Of a DNA stretch of 5,114 bases, positions 1 through 5,114 are shown in pieces; positions within the stretch are counted from its first letter, which is position 1; every line of letters starts with the position of its first letter. Source of the DNA: Nitrospinota bacterium. Lineage in GTDB: Bacteria > UBA8248. The position numbers and the translations under genes are program-made. The notes below the pieces were generated by a model. That model was not told the origin of the DNA and did no database searches. It saw nothing but the letters and a program-made list of their open reading frames with translations. The DNA lies in contig DNYS01000207.1 in the NCBI GenBank assembly GCA_003506735.1, positions 1-5,114 on the forward strand, read 5' to 3'.

Positions 1-27
1 CAACACAGAACGGGACATCCCCCCATC

Positions 28-36
28 AAGGAGGAG
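28..36 (+). promoter_or_regulatory. Strong Shine-Dalgarno site of the BMP binding-protein gene
   Basis: AAGGAGGAG lies four bases before the ATG at 41, with the GGAGG core six bases away. It is a near-perfect match to the 16S rRNA anti-Shine-Dalgarno sequence and fixes the start of the first gene. It is much stronger than anything before the ATPase or permease genes, which fits the usual need for excess binding protein over membrane components. The promoter must lie left of the window, because only 40 bases precede the gene. Confidence 0.85.
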
Positions 37-40
37 TAAA

Positions 41-1051
41 ATGAAAAGCAAATGGACTCGCCGATTTCTCTTTACCGTCGCCACGTTCGTGGCTTTGTGG
101 CTGGCCGTTCCCGGATTCCCCGGGCGGGCGGTTGCCGCGAAAGCCCACAAATTCGCGATCATCCTGCCGGGGCCCATCGAGGACGCGGATTACAACTTCC
201 GCGGATATCAGGTCTCCCAGGACATTAAAAAGAGGTTTAACATCGCGACTTCCTATTCCGAGCGAATCTCTCCGGCGGACGCCGAGAGAGTCGCGCGCGA
301 GTACATCGCCTCCGGCTATACCATCATCGGATTTCACGGGGGACAATTCATCCGAATCGTGAAAAAACTGGCTCCGAAATTTCCCGAAGTCAATTTTATC
401 ATGGAAAGTTCGGGCAAGGGAAAAGTTCCGAAGAACGTGTGGAATATCCACCGCTTCTTTTACGAGGGCTTCTATCCTTTCGGCGTGCTCGCCGGTCTCG
501 CCACGAAAACGAATAAAGTGGGAGTCATCGCGGGCATCCAGCTTCCGGATTTCAAGGCTTCCATCAACACCATTTCAGACGCCCTGAAGGCGACCAACCC
601 GAAGGCGGAACTCGTTTACGCCTTCACCGGAAACCAGAACGATCCGGCCAAGGCGCGCCAGACCGCCGAGGCCATGATCGCCACCGGCGTCGATTTCATC
701 ATCAACATGGTGAATCTGGGGGTATACGGGGTTATCGAAGCCGCCAAAAAAGCGAAGCACAAGGTCCTGGTCACCACATTCTATACCGATAAAACCGACA
801 AGGCGCCCAAGCATTTCGCCGGCACCTTGATCGTCGATTTCCGGCCCCCCTTCGCGAAAGCTGTGGGAGGAATTCTGAAGGGAACCCGGACGGGATACGT
901 GCCCATGCGCCCCGGAAACGGATTCGAGCTCAAATCTCTGGGCAACGTATCGGCCGAGGCCATCGCGAAAACCAAAGAGGCCTATGAAAAAGTCCGCGAC
1001 GGGTCGATTAAACTCAGGCTTGAAATGAGAAAAGTCCGGTTGGCGAAATAG
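41..1051 (+). CDS. BMP (PnrA-like) family ABC transporter substrate-binding protein
   Basis: This is a periplasmic solute receptor that delivers ligand to the ATPase/permease pair encoded downstream. The 336 residues are a usual length for the basic membrane protein (BMP, PF02608) family, whose known ligands are mainly nucleosides and related compounds. Residues 1-33 form a Sec signal peptide: basic KSKWTRR, hydrophobic core about 9-26, and AVA at 30-32 before A33. There is no lipobox and no cysteine anywhere, unlike the lipoprotein members PnrA/TmpC. Family-like segments are the first strand and ligand loop (FAIILPG 38-44, then E47, D50, Y51, N52), the GFHGG turn (97-101), the hinge-region FYEGFYPFGVLAG (140-152), KVGVIAG (159-165), and NQNDPAKA (198-205) leading to GVDFI (216-220). 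The start is set by the strong ribosome binding site at 28-36. Some positions that contact nucleosides in PnrA look different here, so the ligand is uncertain: a nucleobase, nucleoside or other N-heterocycle are all possible. Confidence 0.93.
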   Translation: MKSKWTRRFLFTVATFVALWLAVPGFPGRAVAAKAHKFAIILPGPIEDADYNFRGYQVSQDIKKRFNIATSYSERISPADAERVAREYIASGYTIIGFHGGQFIRIVKKLAPKFPEVNFIMESSGKGKVPKNVWNIHRFFYEGFYPFGVLAGLATKTNKVGVIAGIQLPDFKASINTISDALKATNPKAELVYAFTGNQNDPAKARQTAEAMIATGVDFIINMVNLGVYGVIEAAKKAKHKVLVTTFYTDKTDKAPKHFAGTLIVDFRPPFAKAVGGILKGTRTGYVPMRPGNGFELKSLGNVSAEAIAKTKEAYEKVRDGSIKLRLEMRKVRLAK

Positions 1052-1061
1052 GCAAAATGAC

Positions 1062-1102
1062 CGCCCGCCCCCGGGTCTCCGAACGAGGCGCGGGGGCGGG
1101 CG
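1062..1102 (+). promoter_or_regulatory. Perfect 12-bp GC-only inverted repeat between binding protein and ATPase genes
   Basis: The left arm CGCCCGCCCCCG (1062-1073) is exactly complementary to the right arm CGGGGGCGGGCG (1091-1102). The 17-base loop can itself form a small CTC/GAG stem (1077-1079 with 1085-1087). The structure begins ten bases after the binding-protein stop codon. No T-run follows it (the next bases are CCTTCGAATGG), so it is not a classical intrinsic terminator. By analogy with intercistronic hairpins downstream of other binding-protein genes, it may protect the upstream mRNA from 3' exonucleases or cause partial termination, giving more binding protein than ATPase and permease. 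The right arm also covers the presumed ATPase ribosome binding site. The pairing is seen directly; the function is inferred. Confidence 0.8.
1092..1100 (+). promoter_or_regulatory. Likely ribosome binding site of the ATPase gene, inside the hairpin arm
   Basis: GGGGGCGGG lies nine bases before the ATG at 1110 and is the only purine-rich G tract near either candidate start (1110 or 1122). It would pair with the anti-Shine-Dalgarno sequence only with mismatch or wobble, so it is weak. In the folded mRNA it is fully paired with 1064-1072, so folding would hide it. Confidence 0.45.
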
Positions 1103-1109
1103 CCTTCGA

Positions 1110-2672
1110 ATGGTTTCAGTCATGACGGAAAATATCGTCCCCCGCGTCGAAATGCACCGAATCAGAAAATCCTTCGGGGAGGTCGTCGCCCTCGATGGGG
1201 TGGACTTCGATGCCGGCAAGGGGGAAATCCATGCCCTCCTGGGGGAAAACGGCGCGGGCAAGACAACGCTCATGAACATCCTGAGCGGCCTCTACCGCAT
1301 GGACGAAGGTCAGATTTCAATCAACCGACGGGAGGTATCGATCTATTCTCCCCGGGACGCGATCAAGGCCGGCATCGGCATGGTCCATCAACATGTCGAA
1401 CTTATCGGCAACTTCACCGCGCTTGAAAACATCCTACTCGGACGGGAAGGCTCCCGCTGGAAACTCAATCTGGACACCCACCGGGATTCCGCGGAAAAAC
1501 TTGCCGCGAATTACGGCCTGTCCATCCCGCTCCACGAACCGGTCAAATCGCTGCCGGCCGGAATTCAACAGAAGGTCGAAATCCTCAAGGCCCTCTATCA
1601 TGGTGCGGACATCCTTATTTTGGATGAGCCGTCGACCATGTTGACCCCCCAGGAAGTGGACGGTTTGTTTTCCACCCTCAAGGCTCTCGCCAAGGGCGGC
1701 CTGACGGTCATATTCATCACGCATAAAATCAAGGAAGTCCTGGACAATTGCGATCGAATCACCGTTTTTCGGGGGGGCCGGAAGGTCGATACGATCTTCC
1801 GCGAGGCCGCCAGCCGCGAAAAGCTGGTTCAGATGATGGTGGGGGAGCGCGGCGCGCCTCCGGAAAACAAGCGCCCCGCGGGGCCTTCGGCGGCCCTGGA
1901 GGGATCGCCCGTCCTTACGGTTCGGAGCATGAACACTTCGGCGGAATGGGGAGTCCCCCTCAAGAACATCACCTTCGATATTCCCCGGGGGCTCATCGTC
2001 GGCCTGGCCGGCGTATCCGGAAACGGCCAAAAAGAACTGGCCGAAGCGCTGGCCGGCCTCATCGAAATCGACGAGGGGGATATCCATCTCAATGGGGCCG
2101 AGGTGTCGAAACTTTCGGTATCCGCCCGCATCGCCCGGGGGGTAACCCTCGTTCCCCAGGATCGAATTGAAGAGGGAATCCTTCCGAGCCTCAGCCTTTC
2201 GGAGAATTTTGTCCTCGGGCTGCATCCCCACATTTTCAAGCGGAGCGGAATTTTCGAGCAAGACACCGCCAACGAACTGGGCAGAAACGCCATCCGGGAA
2301 TTCAATATCCTGGCTAAAAACGAACATGTCCCCTCTGCGCACCTGTCGGGCGGAAACATTCAGAAATTGATTGTGGCCCGTTCGATGATGCTTTCCAATA
2401 AAACCGGGGAAATTTTAATGATCGCCAATAACCCCACCCGCGGCCTCGACATCATGGCGGCATCGTTCGTTCATGGCCGCCTGGATGAGCTACGCTCCCA
2501 CGGGGCCGGGGTATTGCTGATATCGGAAGATCTGGACGAGCTTTGTTTAATGTGCGACCGGATCATCGTAATTCATTCGGGAGAATTTTTCGGCTCTTTC
2601 GACGGTCCGGATTACGACATTTACCAAATCGGCCATCTCATGGCCGGCCAGAAATTGGAGACGGGTTCATAA
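1110..2672 (+). CDS. Double-domain ABC importer ATPase (RbsA/YufO type, BMP system)
   Basis: This cytoplasmic ATPase powers the importer; two nucleotide-binding domains are fused in one 520-residue chain, normal for the RbsA/MglA/YufO group. Domain 1 (about 12-245) has Walker A G45-ENGAGKTT, Q-loop Q94, a variant signature LPAGIQQ (148-154), Walker B ILILDEP (168-174) with catalytic E173, and switch H205. A linker rich in Pro, Ala and Gly (about 248-266) leads to domain 2 (about 268-515). Domain 2 has a degenerate Walker A (GVSGNGQKE, 301-309, Gln for the Lys), a canonical signature LSGGN (412-416), Asn-Asn (440-441) in place of the Walker B Asp-Glu, PTRGLD (442-447), and E473 at the switch His position. 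Such a degenerate second domain is typical of the family. There is no in-frame ATG, GTG or TTG between the preceding gene and 1110. ATG 1122 (residue 5) is an alternative start. The stop directly abuts the permease ATG, indicating translational coupling. Confidence 0.96.
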   Translation: MVSVMTENIVPRVEMHRIRKSFGEVVALDGVDFDAGKGEIHALLGENGAGKTTLMNILSGLYRMDEGQISINRREVSIYSPRDAIKAGIGMVHQHVELIGNFTALENILLGREGSRWKLNLDTHRDSAEKLAANYGLSIPLHEPVKSLPAGIQQKVEILKALYHGADILILDEPSTMLTPQEVDGLFSTLKALAKGGLTVIFITHKIKEVLDNCDRITVFRGGRKVDTIFREAASREKLVQMMVGERGAPPENKRPAGPSAALEGSPVLTVRSMNTSAEWGVPLKNITFDIPRGLIVGLAGVSGNGQKELAEALAGLIEIDEGDIHLNGAEVSKLSVSARIARGVTLVPQDRIEEGILPSLSLSENFVLGLHPHIFKRSGIFEQDTANELGRNAIREFNILAKNEHVPSAHLSGGNIQKLIVARSMMLSNKTGEILMIANNPTRGLDIMAASFVHGRLDELRSHGAGVLLISEDLDELCLMCDRIIVIHSGEFFGSFDGPDYDIYQIGHLMAGQKLETGS

Positions 2673-3749
2673 ATGGCGAGTCCCGGCGCATCAGGGCTAG
2701 ACGAACGGCGAAATGTGGCCGTCGAATTTGTGATCACCTATTCCGCGGCGGCCGCGTTGGCCCTGATAAGCGGCGCCATCTTTATTGCCGCCTTCGGCGG
2801 AGACGTGCTCGTTGCGTTCGGAACCGTTCTTCATACATCTCTCGGAACATGGGGCGGATTCGCGCAAACCCTGAACAAGTTCTGTCCCCTTCTCCTCGGT
2901 TCGCTCGCGGTCGCCTTCGGGATGCGCGGCGGCCATTTCAACATCGGCGTGGACGGCCAGATATACGCTGGCGCCATCGGGACGGCCGGAACGGCATTCG
3001 CGCTGGAAGGGCTGAATCTCCCCTGGCCGGTTTTCGTTCCGCTCGTAATGCTGGGAGGCATTCTGGCTGGATGTTTCTGGGGATTCATTCCGGGAATTCT
3101 TCGGGCTCGATACCGGGTAAGTGAAATATTCGTAACGGTGATGCTCAACTTTGTTGCTCTATATCTGGTCGATTATCTGGCCAACGGCCCGTGGAACGAC
3201 CCCATGGCGGGGGAAGCCATCACGCTTCCGATTCCGGATGCCTCCGTATTGCCCCAGGTCATGCCGAAGGCCGGCGCCCATTTCGGATTCGTCATCGCGC
3301 TGGCGGCTGCGGTCGGCATGTATTTTCTCATGACCCGGACCATCATCGGATACGAGGTGCGCGCGGTGGGAGACAATCCAAGGGCCGCCCGCTTCGGCGG
3401 AATCAACGTCAACCGGGTTACCCTGATCATCATGCCGACCTGCGGCGCCCTGGCGGGCCTCGCAGGCGCCATCGAGGTCTCGGGATTCCACCAGAGCCTC
3501 CTTCTCGGCATCACCGGATCCGAAGGCGCGCCAAACTACGGAGCGATGGCCATCCTCATCGCGGTCATCGGCCGCAACAACCCGCTGGGGGTCACGGTGG
3601 CGGCCGCCGTATTCGCGGTCCTGCTGTCGGGTTCCGATTCCCTCCAGCGCAGCATCGGTCTCCCCGGCGCGGCGGTTTTCGTCTTTCAGGCGCTCATCGT
3701 TTTGACCGTTCTATTCGTCGAAGCCCGCCGGAAAATGTCGGCCGGGTAA
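2673..3749 (+). CDS. ABC importer inner-membrane permease (BPD_transp_2, YufP/RbsC type)
   Basis: This integral membrane subunit forms the transport channel and couples to the ATPase. Its 358 residues are usual for the branched-chain amino acid/sugar/nucleoside permease family (PF02653). About eight to ten hydrophobic segments can be read, including near 18-41, 71-83, 97-117, 119-141, 151-170, 203-220, 248-269, 288-318 and 331-349. Family signatures are FNIGVDGQ (89-96), the segment VSEIFVTVMLNF (149-160), the cytoplasmic coupling loop GYEVRAVGDNPRAARFGG (226-243), which resembles the EAA loop, and GALAGLAGAIEV (258-269). The ATG follows the ATPase stop with no gap. A GGAG at 2657-2660 and an ACGGG ending at 2665 give only weak ribosome binding, so translation probably depends on coupling. 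BMP systems usually have two permeases of this fold; this one is of the longer YufP/NupB-like type by its FNIGVDGQ motif and length. No second permease follows. Confidence 0.95.
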   Translation: MASPGASGLDERRNVAVEFVITYSAAAALALISGAIFIAAFGGDVLVAFGTVLHTSLGTWGGFAQTLNKFCPLLLGSLAVAFGMRGGHFNIGVDGQIYAGAIGTAGTAFALEGLNLPWPVFVPLVMLGGILAGCFWGFIPGILRARYRVSEIFVTVMLNFVALYLVDYLANGPWNDPMAGEAITLPIPDASVLPQVMPKAGAHFGFVIALAAAVGMYFLMTRTIIGYEVRAVGDNPRAARFGGINVNRVTLIIMPTCGALAGLAGAIEVSGFHQSLLLGITGSEGAPNYGAMAILIAVIGRNNPLGVTVAAAVFAVLLSGSDSLQRSIGLPGAAVFVFQALIVLTVLFVEARRKMSAG

Positions 3750-3792
3750 ACTTCTCCGGGCCCCTCAATTTCAACCGCCAACGCCCGTTCGA
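3750..3792. other. Short convergent intergenic gap
   Basis: Only 43 bases separate the permease stop on the + strand from the amidohydrolase stop on the - strand (TTA at 3793-3795 read on +, TAA on -). No convincing intrinsic terminator with a T-run was seen for either direction, so some transcriptional read-through into the opposing gene is possible. Confidence 0.7.
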
Positions 3793-4896
3793 TTATCCGG
3801 CCCGAACGACGGCCGCGATGGGTCCGCCGCCGGGAGGGCCCTGATGCTCCGCGCCGCCGGACACATACACCATCGGATCGCCGACTATGGAGGAAACCAC
3901 GGCGTTCACGACCGATCGCGCGTGCCGCGTATTGTTGATGTCCGAATCGTCCAGCATCGTGTGCCGGCGATCGCGGATCATGCCATCGGGGGAGGCCTCG
4001 CATTTCGCGAAGACATTGATGATTTTATCGCGCTGGCCGGTGGACAGCGCCCACTCGAATGAAATCCCGGCGTTCACGATGGCATCGCGAACCGCGTCTC
4101 GATCAATCGCATCTTTCATGACACTGTGACCAACGACCAGATCCCCGCCCCAGGCCGGGCTGTTTCCGATTATCATGACCTCGTTGCACATCAGTTCGAT
4201 CCCGGCCGAGGTGGAGGCGACACTCGACTGGAGCGACCAGTCATGACAAATGACATCGTCGCTCAATTGGCTCTCTTCCACCTCACCAGCCGCGAGAGCC
4301 ACTCCCAGCGCCGAGGCGCCGCGCGAATAACCCATGGATTTGTAAGTATCCTCGATACAAACCGTTTGCCCGCGCTTGAAAGCGTCCGAGATGCGATCTC
4401 CGGTGAGCAGCGGGCACTTCACCTGGACGAAATGCAGATCCTCCACACTTTCGATTTCCGCCTCCTTCATCAATTTCCGGACGAGATCGGCCGTCACATG
4501 GACCTGGGGCATCCTGCCTATTTCTTCAGGAAGAAAGTCTCTCGTATGGCCCGAGGCGATGGCCAGGCGTTTGGAGCTTCCGTCCCCTTGCCCGCTTTGA
4601 GATTTCGCAAATACAGAAAAATGGGGAGTCATTACCCCTTCGGTTCCGCCGGACATGATTAGTGCGATTTGCTCTTCAACCTTTTCGCGCGTTACTCTCA
4701 ACGTTCTCGAAAAATAATCGGCCAGCACGAAGTTACTGAATCCCCGGGAAAAATCATTTACGCAACCGTTTCCTTCGGTTTTCCCCATAATGCAGATAAC
4801 ATCTTCCGGCCGGCATTTGCCGTCCTCGATCAGAGCGACTACTCCAGAGATATCATCGGGAGAATCCATCGACACACGGAACAAATCAGCCTGCAT
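3793..4896 (-). CDS. Ring-opening amidohydrolase, cyanuric acid hydrolase/barbiturase family
   Basis: The predicted role is hydrolytic opening of a cyclic imide ring. Characterised relatives convert cyanuric acid to carboxybiuret (AtzD, TrzD) or barbituric acid to ureidomalonate (barbiturase), in the cytoplasm. The 367 residues match the family's usual length of about 360. The fold is a three-part barrel, and each part gives one Lys/Ser pair. Visible here are K39 (MGKTEGNG) with S82 (SGGTEG), K160 (FVQVKCPLL) with S230 (SAGIEL), and K298 (NVFAKCE) with S346 (SGGAEH). All three serines sit in an SxGxE pattern. R51, R192 and R324 fit the substrate-binding arginines. E300 and the AEHQGPPGG loop (349-357) fit the structural metal site known in the family. 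The ATG at 4896 was chosen because homology begins there and a G-run (GGGGGG, 4903-4908) lies six bases upstream. The frame stays open to an ATG at 5034, but those 46 extra residues do not resemble the family. Cyanurate versus barbiturate specificity cannot be told by eye. Confidence 0.94.
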   Translation of the reverse strand: MQADLFRVSMDSPDDISGVVALIEDGKCRPEDVICIMGKTEGNGCVNDFSRGFSNFVLADYFSRTLRVTREKVEEQIALIMSGGTEGVMTPHFSVFAKSQSGQGDGSSKRLAIASGHTRDFLPEEIGRMPQVHVTADLVRKLMKEAEIESVEDLHFVQVKCPLLTGDRISDAFKRGQTVCIEDTYKSMGYSRGASALGVALAAGEVEESQLSDDVICHDWSLQSSVASTSAGIELMCNEVMIIGNSPAWGGDLVVGHSVMKDAIDRDAVRDAIVNAGISFEWALSTGQRDKIINVFAKCEASPDGMIRDRRHTMLDDSDINNTRHARSVVNAVVSSIVGDPMVYVSGGAEHQGPPGGGPIAAVVRAG

Positions 4897-5114
4897 ATTC
4901 AACCCCCCATCCGTTTTAAAAGCATCTAATCGGGAATGTGAAAAATCAAAAAGATCCGATGAAAACCGTAGCACCTGTGCTCCGTAAAAACACCATCCAC
5001 CATCACGCTGCAAGGGGAGTAAGGCAAAATTCATGATGAAGCGCTGTCCTGGTCCGGAGAATTTATGGTGAGGTCGTCCGGCCTGAATTTATTGAATTTA
5101 CAGCAATTATGATA
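4897..5114 (-). promoter_or_regulatory. Upstream region of the amidohydrolase gene, low GC
   Basis: This 218-base stretch holds no convincing gene. It is richer in A and T than the transporter genes and probably contains the promoter and operators of the amidohydrolase. Read on the - strand, a CATAAT hexamer (+ strand 5106-5111) could be a -10 element, but its -35 would lie outside the window. Other AT-rich hexamers near TTTTAAAA (4914-4921) also qualify, and none has a good -35 at proper spacing. The exact promoter is therefore not assigned. The ribosome binding G-run is at 4903-4908. Confidence 0.4.
5059..5100 (+). repeat. Three direct copies of GAATTTA
   Basis: GAATTTA occurs at 5059-5065, 5085-5091 and 5094-5100. 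The last two are part of an adjacent pair TGAATTTA-T-TGAATTTA with a 9-base period, and the first is 26 bases to the left. The element sits 160-205 bases upstream of the amidohydrolase start in an AT-rich patch. It could be a binding site for a regulator, or chance in AT-rich DNA. The copies are seen directly; any role is inference. Confidence 0.45.

Noticed and set aside
56..76. Twin-arginine (Tat) export motif at TRRFLF in the binding-protein signal peptide
   Set aside because: The Tat consensus needs one residue between RR and the hydrophobic FL pair. Here RR is followed directly by FLF, and the rest reads as a normal Sec signal.
575..1279. Open frame of about 230 codons on the - strand spanning the binding-protein/ATPase junction
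   Set aside because: It runs opposite two conserved genes and across the hairpin, and has no recognisable motif. It is judged a shadow of the real genes.
1771..1777. Run of seven G residues after TTTTTC in the ATPase gene, as a possible programmed frameshift or sequencing error
   Set aside because: The reading frame passes through intact, giving the expected domain 1 C-terminal sequence (VFRGGRK), so neither a shift nor an error needs to be invoked.
1434..2342. Long open frame (about 300 codons) on the - strand inside the ATPase gene
   Set aside because: It is fully antisense to a clearly conserved ABC ATPase, and its translation shows no recognisable domain. Long antisense frames are common in GC-rich genes.
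3740..3762. Possible terminator hairpin GGCCGG / CCGGGCC at the end of the permease gene
   Set aside because: The stem is six pairs with a bulged G, overlaps the stop codon, and no T-run follows on either strand. It is too weak to annotate as a terminator.
4897..5034. In-frame 46-residue N-terminal extension of the amidohydrolase, from the ATG at 5034 on the - strand
   Set aside because: The family's homologous region starts at the ATG at 4896, the resulting 367 residues match the usual length, and a G-rich ribosome binding site precedes 4896. The extension does not look like a signal peptide or any known domain, and no good ribosome binding site precedes 5034.
5065..5112. A 15-codon leucine-rich reading frame on the + strand with a GGAG five bases upstream, resembling a leader peptide
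   Set aside because: Five of 15 residues are Leu, but two come from the repeated GAATTTA element itself. No attenuator structure or downstream gene is visible in the window, and chance is likely for so short a frame.

Overview
The window holds four genes and reads as ordinary GC-rich bacterial chromosome, most likely from a Gram-negative organism. The substrate-binding protein carries a Sec-type signal peptide with an AxA-type cleavage region and has no cysteine, so it looks periplasmic rather than lipid-anchored. The sequence alone does not fix the taxon. No rRNA, tRNA, CRISPR array, insertion sequence or phage gene was seen.

Left and centre (41-3749, + strand) is a compact importer operon of the BMP/PnrA-RbsA type. 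It encodes a periplasmic BMP-family binding protein (41-1051), a double-domain ATPase (1110-2672) and one inner-membrane permease (2673-3749). The ATPase stop and the permease start abut exactly (TAA then ATG). A 12-bp perfect GC-only inverted repeat (1062-1073 / 1091-1102) fills the only real gap, between the binding protein and the ATPase, and its right arm contains the only plausible ribosome binding site for the ATPase. Systems of this family usually have two different permeases; only one is visible here.

Right (3793-4896, - strand) is a convergent gene for a ring-opening amidohydrolase of the cyanuric acid hydrolase (AtzD/TrzD)/barbiturase family, with all three Lys/Ser pairs typical of the fold. 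It is separated from the permease by 43 bases. Upstream of it (4897-5114) is a lower-GC, probably regulatory stretch with three direct copies of GAATTTA.

A working model, which is inference, is that the ABC importer brings in a nucleobase-like or N-heterocyclic compound and the amidohydrolase opens a cyclic imide ring of the barbiturate or cyanurate type in the cytoplasm. The convergent orientation means the two are not co-transcribed, so the link rests on proximity and family knowledge only. No wholly new system was found. The most notable points are the transporter/amidohydrolase pairing, the hairpin over the ATPase start region, and the apparently missing second permease.
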